Assembly: GCF_020085105.1 (NCBI RefSeq)
Contig: NC_058052.1
Coordinates: 6,247,733 to 6,311,732 of the forward strand
Reading direction: 5' to 3'
Source: Siniperca chuatsi
Taxonomy: Eukaryota; Chordata; Actinopteri; Centrarchiformes; Sinipercidae
Length of the DNA: 64,000 nucleotides
The translations under genes were made by a program, and so were the position numbers. The notes beneath the pieces were generated by a model. It searched no databases. It was not told the origin of the DNA and saw only the letters and a list, made by a program, of their open reading frames with translations. Within the stretch, counting starts at the first letter, position 1. Each line of letters opens with the position of its first letter. This document shows, piece after piece, positions 27,441 through 41,100 of this stretch.

Positions 27441-28762
27441 AGAGCTGTAGATGGCTGTAGAGTCTAAATGTAATCTCCATTTTGCACTGCTGTCCTTGTC
27501 ACTGCTAACTCCGCTGTTGACCGGGGTAGGCAGTAGACCGAAACTACATGACACTTTCTGTCACCAATTGCTTCTTTTCTTCTGCCAGAGAGAAGCTTCA
27601 CTGGCAGAGCGTGATACACAGAGGGGTCTTCAGCTGCTTTGATGGTCAGCACTTGCCTGAACAGTGCAGAATCAAAACCAAAGAACGATTAGAAATGTAA
27701 AACCCAGACCATCCCCATTATGACTTAAATGTGTAACAAGGGTAAACAATTGTGCAGGCCCATGTGATCAGATACTTAAATCCTTACAACAGGCCATAAA
27801 AATGGTCCCAGTTTTCCCACCTGTGTAACGGAGCTCATAAACCAGCTCAGTATCTGTGACTGTCTTACCGCTGCAGAAGCTGCTGCCAAGGATTTATGAC
27901 TCTATGCGTTATATACTGCGGCTGAATGTCAGGTCCAACATGACACTGCTTGAAAATATGCCAGGATCTAATGAAATCTAAAATTTGATAGTAGAATTTG
28001 TCTTGGAATAATAGCAGGATCAAATATTTAAAATGAGAAAAGTTTGGTTTGTTTTATCTTATAAATATAAATACCATATGAATGGGATTTGCCACATAGT
28101 ACAATGCAGTGAATACCAAACATTGCAAAGGATGTAGGAGTCAATTCAGTTCATATTTATAGGATGGACTGATGTAATGATACCCAGCTATGTTTTTACT
28201 AAATAGAGGTTAAACCAGAAGCAAAGATATGCAGCTTGTAACAGTTTGGTGGCTCATGAAAAAAGTGGTATGACATCTAAATGGTTTGATTAAACTCTCA
28301 AGTTATTATACTGAAATAGTGATTGTAATGTGATCCACATGTTTTCAACACGCATGTTTCATACAAACTGACATCTGTAATAAATACAGACGAATCAAAC
28401 AGTAAAACTCACTAGAAGGCTCCAAATCCCTTTCTCCCCTGATGAACAGGTGAATGAAAGCCGTTTTTTGTGTCCTGACTTCTTGTCTACAGTGAGGAGG
28501 ACAAATGAAGGCCTTAGGGGACTGGTCCACTTATTGTGTGAGAAGTGACACACAAGTAGGGGAATATGGGTGTTCCCCTTCTCAGAGGTTTAAGATGTCA
28601 GGGCAGTGTATGGTGAGGTGGGCCATTGTTCTGAGTCCCAGGTGTGGAGGAATCAAGACAGAGGTGGAGGAGAAGGAAGCGGAAGAGGCTGCTTGATGAC
28701 AGAGGTCTGTGTGGAGAAAGACAAAGAGAGGTAGAGAAACTACACAGGAAAGACAGGGAAAT

Positions 28763-29126
28763 ATGCGGTGAGTGATCTCTGCTACTGTATTCTGTACTTT
28801 TTACGACTTTCTTGTTTATGTTATTGGGTCTTCTTTTAGTGGTGACCGAAGACTGTTATGGCCCTTTACCAAGATTCATCTGTGAAGTTATCAGTAAACC
28901 ATTTCATATGACCCAGATTTTATATTTCTTAATTTTTTATTGATCTTTGTTTCATGGTCAATTTTATAATTAAAGCATAAAGGCTTCATTTGGATGCAAA
29001 GAAGGATGGTCATTCATTGCTACATGTACCAGTTTATGACGTACTTTGTTAGTATAACTCTATGTTAACTTCAAACTAAAACACATGTATTTACTGATAT
29101 GATTTTGTTATTCAATGTTTACCATG

Positions 29127-29159
<33 letters not shown>

Positions 29160-32100
29160 TATATATATATATAGATATATATATAGATATAGATATAGAT
29201 ATGTATATATTTTTTTTTAGAGATTTGCTTTTAAGTTCTTAATAAGGTTTTAATTCTCATGAACAGTTGTTTAGTTATGTAAAATTACTTTTATTTGTTC
29301 AATTTACTGATGGATTGATTTGTTCATTTTAAAGTTTAATTTTTCCCTCTAGTTATTTACTGGTAAAAGATTGAATTTCTAATCAAAATAAAAAAAAGAG
29401 AATACATATATATGTTGGGAAATCACAGAGTTACTGCAGCCAAGTCACATAAACACAAAGAAAAATGAGGTAGATAAGAAACATAATACAATAAAATAGC
29501 CAAATAATATAATAAAATAAAAGCTGAGAATGGAGCCTAAAAGCAAGACCATAAACTCTTAAACTCTAATATGCACTGATTATACAGTATACATTAGTAG
29601 TAAAAGTTAGTAGATAATTTTAAATGCTCCATAGTGAGGAGCAGGATTGTTCTGGGATGTTAAAAGAATAGACCAACATTATATGCGTATTTGCTTTCTT
29701 GCAGAGAGTTAGATGAGAAGATCAATACCACTCTCACATGCTACAGCCAGGAGATAGTTAGCTTAGCTTAGCATAAAGACTGGAAACTGTGGGAAACAGC
29801 TAGCTAGGCTGTTTCCAAAGGTAACAAAATCCACCTACCAGCACAATTAAAGCTCACTAATTAACACACTATATTTTTGCTTGTTTAATCAGTACATTAA
29901 ACAGAACTGCAAAAATAAAATTGTTTTAGGGAGGGTTATGTGCCTCACTATTTCTTGGCCTGGGTGTAATGATTCCAGCAAAGAATCCAGGAAGTCACTA
30001 CGCCCCGTAAAACCACAAATTGTCGTTTTTACACTTCGGTTTTTGTACGCAGTAAACAAACGTGATACAGCATGTTAATTAGAAAGATTTTTTTTATGGT
30101 TTCTTTGGACAGAACCAGGCTGTTTTCACCTGTTTCCAGTCTTTAAGCTAAGCTATGCTAACTGGCTTCTGGCTGCAGCTTCATGTTTAACAGACAGATA
30201 GGAGAGTGGTATCAATCTTCTCATCTAACTCTCGGCAAGAAAGCGAATAAGCATATTTCCCAAAATACCAAACTACTTTGTTAAAATAGAATGAACTGTA
30301 CAGAATATATTTACACTCAGATAGAGAATAAATAATAGATTGCGTGTTAAAGAGTAAATTAGAAAACAATAGGGTCGTAAAATGGCTAAAGCATCAGTGC
30401 TTTCAAAAAAAGATGGATATTTTTTGGTGCACTTTAACATCACAGACAATAACCATTTCCTCATGTTTCAAATGTTTTCTTAAGACTATTTTTAGTTTTC
30501 TTAGTGTTGCTGATGGTGATGGACTTTATGGCAGCTGCCATATCTGTCTTAGTTACAGTCCCTCAGGGAGGCTGGAGATAATTTACAGTGGACAGTTCTG
30601 CATTTATGAAATGGGAGTCTGTACTCTCACTGTCCATCCAGAGCCTCCTCTTCAGACACAGACAATAGCCCTACATGCCCTGGAGAGAATATTGATATTT
30701 AGATGGTAACCTAATCAGAACAAACAGGAATTGTTGTCATTCTTATAATTCAGCTAAACTACTTCATTGAGCCATTGGCTTTAAACATATTGGGGTGACT
30801 GACAGAGCTGTATAGAGCATTGTGGGAAAACAAATTTTAAACCAGAGCCCTCTGGTGTGTCTGGTCGGACATCAGTTAATCCAAAACACTTTCAAGTTTA
30901 TTTCAGTCTAACCCAAGGAAACTGTAGTGGCTGGGAGTGTATGGAAAGTTTTTAGACTTCTGAACAAGGGGTGAAAAAAACCTCAAATCAGCTTATGCAG
31001 TATAGTTCAAGTGTTCTTAAATCAGATGATTAGACCTTGGATCCAAAGAGTCCCACATAGTGCTCAGTCACAAAGCTGTAGTCACTTTACGACACTCTGC
31101 TGCCTTCATGAGCTCAATAAAAATTTGAGTTTCAAAGTATTAATATCCAATCTAAAATCTATTTTATTGACTAAATTGGGTACTAACACTTAAACTAACA
31201 CTTAAAAGTTAGTCAAAATGTCACATTTGTTGTTAGATCAAATTTGACTTTGCCATTCACATTTACCACTTTATTAGGGCATTCAAGCATATTGTACCAC
31301 TGTGGGCTGCAGTGGCACAGAGCAAATGTACATATTGGACTTATGAACAAGAGCAATCATTTGGTTTTGGAGAACATTTTATGGTATTTTTTAAAAATTT
31401 ACAATTTTGACTAATGTGAAGTTGAGAGGATGAGGACGTTTTTTTATTTCTTTTAGTATTAGAGGAAACTATGGGATATATTAAATACAATTTAAAAAGA
31501 AATAACAAAAAGAACATATGTAAAGCAAATAACATTTTATTGCAGGTTTTACAGACTGTGTTCATGGAGCCTCTATCATATTTGGCAGTGAATGATATGG
31601 CTGAGAATAAACAGTATTTGATGAATGACCAAAATTGGAAAAACCTTATACTTGAAAATTAGATAAATATGGTGTTGAATTGAGAAGGCTAAAATAAAAT
31701 ATTATTTACATCAGTAAACTTTATGTGGTAGGAATTATTTGCGATGTTGGATAAGCAAGAGCAGAATGACCTCTTTGGGTGGTGACTCAGGATAAGACAA
31801 TAGGTTTATCTGTGTTACACCTACGACACAATAGACACCCGGCCATTGTTCAGTGGGATGAAAGTAGGCTGTGGAAACACAACGTACACTAAGAAAGGTA
31901 ACACATACTTTGCAGTTAGGTTGAATCAAGACTTTACTTCCTATTTCAAGAACAGAGCTGGATGACATTTCAGACTTGATGTGATGTATGGCTACATAAT
32001 CCTCAGAACCGAAGCCACTGCATGTTGTTTAGAATTACATGCTGTGTTTTTGATTAAAATAAAAGTGCTACAGCAACCACAAAGTGAGTGAAATCCATGT

Positions 32101-35100
32101 CTCCTTACCTTCACAAGGACTGAATCCGTCTTCTCTCTTGTACACCCTTGTCCCTCTTGTACTTATTAAAAAAGATAAAAAATACTAAGTGTGTGGAATT
32201 CCCACTATGTTTCTGAAAAACAGAGAGGTGTATTGTGTAAAAGGGTAATGGCTGTTAGATTCTCGTCATTTTATTTTCTTTGCCCTCACAGGTTTCCACT
32301 CCTGTGGCTGATAAGTCTATTTTCACTGCTGGAATACTGCTGTGCAGGTATCTTACCTTCAATTAAACTATCATTGCTGTTTTTACCCAACACACAGACA
32401 GTAGACACCAAATTACAAATGTTCCCTAAACATATTTAAAATAACTGAGTTGACACAACATCAGATTCAGTATTTCTCAAGCTCTTTTCTCTCCCTCTTG
32501 TTCTTTTCAGTTGCTGACCTGAAGGACTGTGAGGCAGTAGGCAGCAAGTGCCACCCTCAGGCTGAGTGTCTGAAGGTCAAAAACAACTTCACCTGTGTAT
32601 GCCGCATGGGCTACCAGGGCGATGGTCTGCTGTGCGACGACATCGATGAATGTCTCAGTGGCCTGCACGGCTGTCATCCAAAGGCCAGCTGCAACAACAC
32701 CCTGGGCAGCTACAGCTGTGTCTGCTTCAATGGATATGTTGGAGATGGCACCAACTGCCAGGACATCGACGAGTGCAAAAAAGAAAACGGGGGTTGCCAT
32801 GCCAGTGCCCTCTGTACTAACTACGATGGTGGGCGACAGTGCCAGTGTAAAGTTGGCTTCGTGGGCAACGGCTTCCAGTGCACTGATGTTAACGAATGCG
32901 CTAACCAAAAGATCTGCCATTGGAACGCCACCTGCACCAACAACCCTGGGTCCTACATGTGTACCTGTAATGCTGGCTATAAGGGCAATGGAAACTACAT
33001 ATGTCTTGACATAGATGAATGTTCAGAGATTCCTCATCTGTGTTCTTCCTCACTTGGCTATAAAGGCTGTAAAAATCTGCCTGGTAGCTACAGCTGCATA
33101 TGCAGCAGTGGCTTTGAAAGTAACAGGCAGAGCTGTGTGGATATCGACGAATGTGCAAGTAACATCTGCAGTCTATATGCAGTTTGTGTAAACACCATGG
33201 GGTCATATCGGTGTACCTGCAACAGTGGTTTTGTAGGAAATGGACTGACATGTGCAGACATAAATGAATGCAATGAAGGCCATCAATGTGACCCCAGGGC
33301 TGCTTGCATCAACAGGCTGGGGAGTTACGAGTGCTCCTGTCTTGAAGGTTTTGTAGGAGATGGTCGACTGTGTGAAGACATTGATGAGTGTGCAACACCT
33401 AACATCTGCCCTTCTACTACTACCTGCGTCAACACTGGCGGGTCATATTACTGCGACTGTGGCAGAGGCTTCATCCTCAATAACTTCAAGTGCCATGACC
33501 TGGATGAGTGTGTGGCAGGTCGCTGCAGTCCCTACGCAAAATGCACAAATTCGCCTGGCTCCTTCTCTTGTCAGTGTGAAGCAGGGTACAGAGGAGACGG
33601 CTTCACCTGTGTGGATGTGGATGAGTGCTCACTGGCTAAGCGGTGCCCCTCCAATGCCCTTTGCATTAACCTTCCTGGCTCCTACAACTGCACCTGTCGG
33701 GTGGGTTATTCTGGAGATGGGATGATCCAGTGCAATGATGTGAACGAGTGTCAGGTGGATAATGGAGGTTGCAGAAACAAAGCTACATGTGTCAACAACC
33801 AGGGTTCCTTCTCTTGCCTGTGCCTGCCAGGCTTCATTTTGGTTAACCAGACTCTTTGCCAGGATATAAATGAGTGTAAGGAACTGAACAATCCATGTGG
33901 AGTAAATGAAAAGTGCAAGAACATCGACGGGTCATACGAGTGCCCCTGCCTAGTCGGTTACTACCGCCCTGCCATTAACATGGACTGCGTTGATATGAAT
34001 GAGTGTAAAGACAACCCTTGCCATGTCAACGCCACATGCCTCAACACCATCGGGTCCCACACTTGCACCTGTAAGCGAGGTTTTTCAGCAAATGGCACCC
34101 AGTGTGAAGATATAGATGAGTGTTCTGCAGAGGGTACATGCCACCCAAGGGCGCTATGCACCAACTTAATGGGGGACTTCTTTTGCTCCTGTCAGCAGGG
34201 TTTCATAGGTGATGGCTTCTCCTGTCAGGATGTGGATGAGTGCACACTCTCTGATACTATTTGCCCAGCCTTCTCAAAGTGTATCAACTCCCCTGGTGCT
34301 CATGTCTGCTCATGTTTGAATGGTACAGTGGTCTTCAACAACACATGTGTGCCACCCAGCCTGTTGTGTGACCCTGCCTGCCACAATCATGGCCTGTGCC
34401 ACCATTCGTCGGCTGGATACCAGTGTGTGTGTGACCTGGGTTACGTGGGTGACGGGCTGACTTGCTCTGACATAAATGAGTGCCAGAGGGAAAACATTTG
34501 TCCTGACAATGAAACTGAGTGTATCAATATCCCAGGATCGTTTTCCTGTGTCTGCAAAAAAGGCTACACACTCAATGGAACACAGTGTTTTGGTAAAATA
34601 CAGTTCTTTTATTTGTTATCTTATCTTGTTATTTTCAAATAAATCTATAAAGTGTGGTTAACTTAGCCTGGTTTCAGACTTTGGATTGCTGCCCACATCT
34701 CTGATTTGTTCATATGAATCAGTCATGAACATGTTGTCAGGCTGAATGAATTAAGTGAAACAAAAATGGCAATTCAGTCTGATTTTTAGACTATGATTAA
34801 CTGGACCTATTTGAAAGAGTAGTTCATAAACTGCACTGAATGTACAAAATATTACTTATCTTTTCTCTCTACATTAAGTAAACTGACGAGTTAAATCCAG
34901 GTAGAACCCATTATCCTTTACTGTTGTCTCTTTTCCAATCTATGCCAATGAAAAAGCAGAGGATAAAGATAAACAGAAGACAGATTTAAGGAATTTGTGA
35001 GCCAAACAAGATGTGGATTGTCCAAGAAACACATCTTACATCTACAGAACATCTTCCTGTAATATCAGGAAGTCCTATCCTTTATCCTTGTAACATTTAG

Positions 35101-38100
35101 TGTAAATCCTCATTCTAGTTTTGAACTACTGTAATGAAATACTATAAAAGCACATTTTTGTATTTTTTTCTGTTATGAAAAAGATGAAAATAATCTTCAG
35201 ACCATAACAGGACTAAAACAGCACATCTTGTTTTGCATCTATCATTGCAAAAAATCCTATATTGGGTAATATTTTTATTATTACATTAAGTTAGCAGACG
35301 CTTTTGTCCGAACTTACAATTAGTGCATTCAAACCATGTAGGAGCAAGAGCTAGATATCATCCAAAACTGGGAGTGTATTTTTGTTAAACAAATAACTAA
35401 AAGCATGTTCAGTATGTTCAGTGCTACAGTACTAGTCCTAGCAATAAGTGCTAGCAAGGGTTAAGTTAGTCTGAAAAGGTGCGGCAGAAGATGGGCAGTG
35501 GCTCTGCCCTGACTTCATTGGGGAGCTCATTCCACAACTGTGGAGCCAGAAGAGAGAGGAACCTTGAATGAAATGTGCAACCACAGGGTCCTCTGAGTGA
35601 TGGGACAGCTAAACGTCCAGAGGCAGAGGAGTGCTTATTCAGTTACAACACATTTTAGTGCTCACTTTAAGTGTCTTGTCAGTACTTGTATTAAGAGTGT
35701 ATTAATTCAAATGTGAAAGAGGGTGAAAGAAAAACTCTTAAGTGAAATAAAAACGCAATGCCAGTAATGGGACAATAATGAAGATAAATCTACTCCATGA
35801 ATGGGCTTTCAGTAAAGCGTCTTTTATACAATATAGAGGTAGACAGGAAATAAGGGAAGAGAAAGAGAGGGGTACAACATGCAACACAGGTCCCTGGGCA
35901 GAATCAAACTGTGGAGGTTGCAGTTATGTGGAATTTAGGTAAGTTTGGAAGGAAATAGATGACCACCCACTCCTTCTGAGTTTCCGCTTTGTTTCAACTT
36001 GACATGACAGTACCAGAATAATAAGTCTACCTCGTTCTCTAAAATTCAGATTTTCCTTTCTATCTGTAGCTACAAAACTAAGAAATTTGTTTAACCTCAC
36101 AGAAATCATTAACTCTAAGAATGGATTGTCCTCTGATGGGATGCTGTTAAGCTTAATCATATCCCTCCCTACCTCCCTCCCAATTTGTCTATCACCTTTC
36201 TAGATGTGAACGAGTGTGAGACAGGGCAGCACGGGTGCAGTGAATTTGCCCAGTGTGTTAACACAATAGGCAACCATTCCTGCTTCTGTCTCAGCGGCTT
36301 CACAGGTGACGGGAAGAACTGCTCTGGTAAGTATCAATTCCTCATTATAAACATCCATTGAAGCAATTGTTTCTGCCCCCATAAGTGAACTCTCCTGTGA
36401 GCTTTTTTTTTAGCACCATTTGGGGCTGTTTCCCTGACACTGTCCCATTTTGGATAAATTATAGACTTTGATGAGTGCCAAGTCCAAAATGGAGGATGCC
36501 ATCCAGTTGCCAGCTGCACTAACACGCCAGGATCTTTCTACTGTGCCTGCCTACCTAGCATGGAGGGCAATGGCTTTGACTGCCAGGATGTGAACGAATG
36601 TGAGGAGAACTCCACCCTGCCACACAACTGCAGTGCCCAGGCTTTGTGCCGCAACACAAACGGGTCCTACTTCTGCCAGTGCCAGGAAGGATACCAAGGT
36701 GACGGCTTTGTTTGTGAGGATGTGGATGAATGTCAGCTGGCCACAACCTGCAGCGGGAACATGACTTGCAGCAACACCCCTGGTTCCTACACATGTTCGT
36801 GTATCTTGGACATGGTGTACGACGAGGGCACATGCGTGAGTAAAGACACCTGCCTGAATGCTAATAGCATCTGCCACCCACTCGCCAAGTGCCACCCATA
36901 CCATGGTTCTTTCTACTGCCAGTGCAAAGATGGTTATGAAGGAAGTGGCATCGAATGCTGGGATGTGGATGAATGCCACCAATTACAAGATCAAGTCTGC
37001 CCTGCCTTCTCCTACTGCTTCAACACAAATGGCTCCTTCATCTGTGAATGCTGGGAAGGGTTTCAAAACAATGGGACCCATTGTCAGGACATGGACGAAT
37101 GTGTAACAGGGAACTTCAATTGCCCTGACAACAGTACCTGTACTAACATAGAGGGGAGCTACGAATGTACCTGTGACCCAGGCTTCTCAGGCAATGGCTC
37201 CCTGTGTTTGGACATAGATGAGTGCTCCCTTGGCCTCATCCAGTGCCCTGATTTCTCAAACTGCCTAAACACAGTTGGATCTTTTGTCTGTGAGTGCTGG
37301 GAAAGTTACCAAGGCAATAACACTAACTGTGAGGATATCAATGAGTGCCTAGACAACTCTACCTGCTCTGAGCATAGCACGTGTATCAACACCAACGGAA
37401 GCTACCTCTGTATTTGTGACTCTGGATTTTCCAGAGTGGATGACTTGTGTGTGGACATCAATGAATGCAGTGACATGGAGTTGGGGGAGCTTTGTACCAA
37501 TGGCACATGTATGAACGCTATTGGCTCATATTACTGTGAATGCATCAAAGGTTTCTGGAGTAATGGGACAGAGTGCATGGATGAAGATGAATGCTCAGAC
37601 TCCCTCAACTCTTCAGTGTGTCAGCTAGATTCAACATGCGTCAACATCCCTGGGTCTTACCGTTGCCCCTGTAATGAGGGGTTTATTCTGAATGGTACAG
37701 AGTGTCAGGATGTGGATGAGTGTCATGACCCAGATGGCACCCCTTGCCCTGAGCACTCATTATGTAACAACACAGCAGGGTCCTTCTTCTGTTTGTGTTC
37801 TCATGGGTACAAACCCATTAGCCTGGGCTGTGAGGATATTGACGAATGCAAGGACAACACCACCTGCCGCTTTGACCAGGTGTGCACCAACCTGCCTGGA
37901 GCATACAACTGCTCTTGTTCGCCGGGGTACCACGAGGAGAAACAGACATGTGTCGACACCAATGAATGTGAGAATTCACCATGCCACCCCTCGGCACGGT
38001 GCTGGAACACCCCTGGCTCCTTTTCATGTCACTGCCCTCCAGGCTTCGCTGGAAATGGCTCGTGGTGCAAAGACGTGGATGAGTGTGTCGCCCTGACCAA

Positions 38101-41100
38101 ACCGTGCCACCCTCTCGCTCGCTGCCACAACACCCCAGGGTCATTTATATGTGTGTGTATGCCTGGCTTTGTGAGTATTGGGCCACTGTGTGTAGACTTT
38201 GATGAGTGCCAACAGGCTAATGGGCAGTGTCACTCCTCTGCCACCTGCTTCAACCATGTAGGAGGTTTCAAATGCTCTTGCAGTCGGGGCTGGAATGCTA
38301 CCAAAGACAATGGTCGTGGCAAAGGAGGATGTGTGGACTTGGATGAGTGTGTGTCTCCCATGGCATGTCCTGAGCAAACATCTTGCACTAACCTGCCAGG
38401 GTCTTACATCTGTTCCTGTCCCAAAAACAACACAGTGTACAGAATGATGACTCAGAATGGTTGGCTATGCCTTTGTTAATCACCTGTCTTGATAATTTTA
38501 CCTAAACGTCTGTGTTTGTGTGTGTCTCATTGTATGTGTGGTTTGGTGTCATTACTACACAGTGTTCAGCACAGCTTGCTAGTTTTTTCCATTTTGTGTT
38601 AGCGAAAGAGGGCAGCAATAGGCTAGCTCACAGATAGGGCAACAGGGCATGCAATAGATAAGAGTGACAGAGCTTTTGTTTTTTCAAATGACCCGCGCTG
38701 GAATACAAGGCGCGGCCTGTTGCGCTTATACACTGTGAATTTGAACTGATTATTACAGATTAAATATTGAATTTTTCAAACAGTACTTCAAATTTCAAAT
38801 AAAAAGTGACAACTTGAACAGTCATTTCACATGCTGGTCGCAAGTGAAATGATTAGTTTGGTTGATGACAACATAATGTAGCTATCTTAAGTTTTGCCAC
38901 TGATTAACTGTCTGTGTTGCCCCAATAGAGAGCAACCTGTACCCCTTTGGAGCAGAGGTTGGTGATAAAGGAGTAAAGATGGACACAGAAGATGGAAATT
39001 CCCCATACATCACACCGCCAATGGGTTTCCCCTTTATGGGAAAATTGTATGACAGGGTGTATGTGAGTTTCTATGTGTGTTTATCTATAACACATGAGAA
39101 AGATCTCATAGAGTGCATATTGCTTCCAAGTTGTACAATCCTCTAAAATGTTTTTTTTTTAATAATGGAGAATATTTAGAAATGTTTTAATCTGAATCCA
39201 AATGTCACATCTCACAATATTAAGAAATCTTGGCTCCACATCAAAAACAAATCCCTTCCTCCTTGGCCCATGGCCTAACTTTCCAAATTTAATCCTAGCT
39301 GTAATTTCTATATTTTTATAAGGTTTTGAAATATTTTTCAAATATGTTTTAAAACATAACCTTCTTGGCAGAGGTAACAGTAATACTCAGTATAATATAA
39401 CAGAATGCTGCATAACTGTCATGAGTGTGATATTTGATAGCAATACACATATTACACATGGTTTACTACAATCTACAATGTGTGGGTGGCAGTATAACAT
39501 TTCCCACACAATATGTGATCTCTATGGAGCTTAGATGCTTTGCTTAAGGGTTTCCAGCAGTAAAATAGTATAGCATTAATTCACAGCTCTTATGATGAAA
39601 TCAGGATAAAATAAAGGACAAAATGAAATTTAAAATAGATTAAAGAGACATGTTGCTATAACTACAGCAATATTAGCCATAAAGTTGTGATTTTATGACA
39701 GTATCTCCATATCTTACTTTCCTTTCACAGTTTTCTGACAATGGCCTCGTCCAGTTTCAATCTGTCGCTGAGAATGAGCAGTACCTGCTGCCTGCTCCTT
39801 TAGCCAGTGGTTTCCCCGACAACATGAATGTAGCTCTGTTGGCGGTGTTTTGGGATGATGCTGACCTCACCCATGGGGACGGACGGCTGCTCTATAAGGT
39901 TAGATGTCATCAGGGGTCATGTTCTGGCAGGTGTCAAAATGAGACTGGAGTTTGTTTTTATTTTTTGTTCAGTTGAAAGAATGAAGTAAAATCAAAGGCA
40001 AAGTCACAGAACGGCCAAATCTTTATTTGATAGAGATGAAATTTACAAAACAAGCCACTATGTCATAACTAATGATTTAATAGATTTATGCTGCAACCTG
40101 TGCTTTATTTTATTCCTCCTTTTTTTTTTATCTTTCAGGAATACCATGCGCTGGAAATGTCAAGTGTGTATTCCCAGATAGTGTTTAATCGAACAGCAGA
40201 TGAAGTGACAAAGTTTGAGGAGCGGAAAAGCAAGCCTGCTTTCACCCCTGCCTGGATCCTCAAGATCACCTGGGACCACGTGATGCCCGTCTCCTACCAG
40301 AACATCAACTTCTCAGAAGTAAAGAGATTGTTCAAATCCAATCAGATTTGCTTGACACATTTGGTTGTTCTAACTACAGTTTAATTTTCTTGAAATGCCT
40401 AATCTTTTTCAATCTTAGAAACCATCTAACATGCTCAAAATTATTTTCTCTAACCTCTCATACAAACGCAGTAACTAATTTATTTGTACAAAAATGGTAC
40501 ATAATATGATGATGATGATGAATTGGAATGAACAAGATAGCTTACTAATTATGCGTGTGTCCTGCATGACATATTTCACATTGCCAGTCACACACCGTAA
40601 GAATATTCAAAGATCCCCATCATCATCATTTGGAACTTATCTTACTGAAGCTCTGTCTATTCCTTAAATCTCGTATGCACCAGTCTCCATGTGATGGAGG
40701 TGTGATGGAACAGGGAGTGTTACTGTTTGCTTGACCTACTCAATATGCTATTGTTATGTGCAATATGAGCCCTTTAACCGTAAGCTCAAAGAAAGCAGTA
40801 TTCATAATTCCTGGAAGACTTGTGCTATTTTGTTTAGCTTTGGTGCCACCTTGGGGCTGTTTCACCTACAGAGCTTGAATGCGGAGTGTAGTGATATCTG
40901 CTGCCACCTGTCTTATTGTATGTCTTCTTGCAATGTCATTTTTGCATTGAATGTGAGGTCTCGCTGTTCTTGTTCAGTACGAATTGTGTTACAGTGTAGT
41001 GTTAGTCAGTGATACACAGATTTTATTAAAATCAGGGTAAATTATAGCAAAATTATGACACTTAATAGACCCTTTATATAATTGATGTAATTCATGAAGA

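Larger units (their letters stand above)
28763..32347 (+). other. Signal-peptide exons of the MUC4-like gene
   Basis: ATG CG at 28763-28767 is followed by a strong donor (GTGAGT). Joining it to 32292 gives M-R followed by [15 protein letters not shown] and CCA, a standard signal peptide of about 20 residues that runs in phase into [11 protein letters not shown]. An alternative is a start at the ATG 32248-32250 without splicing, reading [15 protein letters not shown] and then the same hydrophobic core. The strong pyrimidine-rich acceptor before 32292 favours splicing. Intron 1 would be 3.5 kb. Confidence 0.55.

Noticed and set aside
28505..28696. 63-codon open frame before the MUC4-like exon 1
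   Set aside because: Acidic, purine-rich translation that overlaps the likely 5' UTR; no homology seen.
32507..38377. Long open frames antisense to, or out of frame with, the EGF exons
   Set aside because: Shadows of the cysteine-rich EGF codons; no start context, splice signals or domains of their own.
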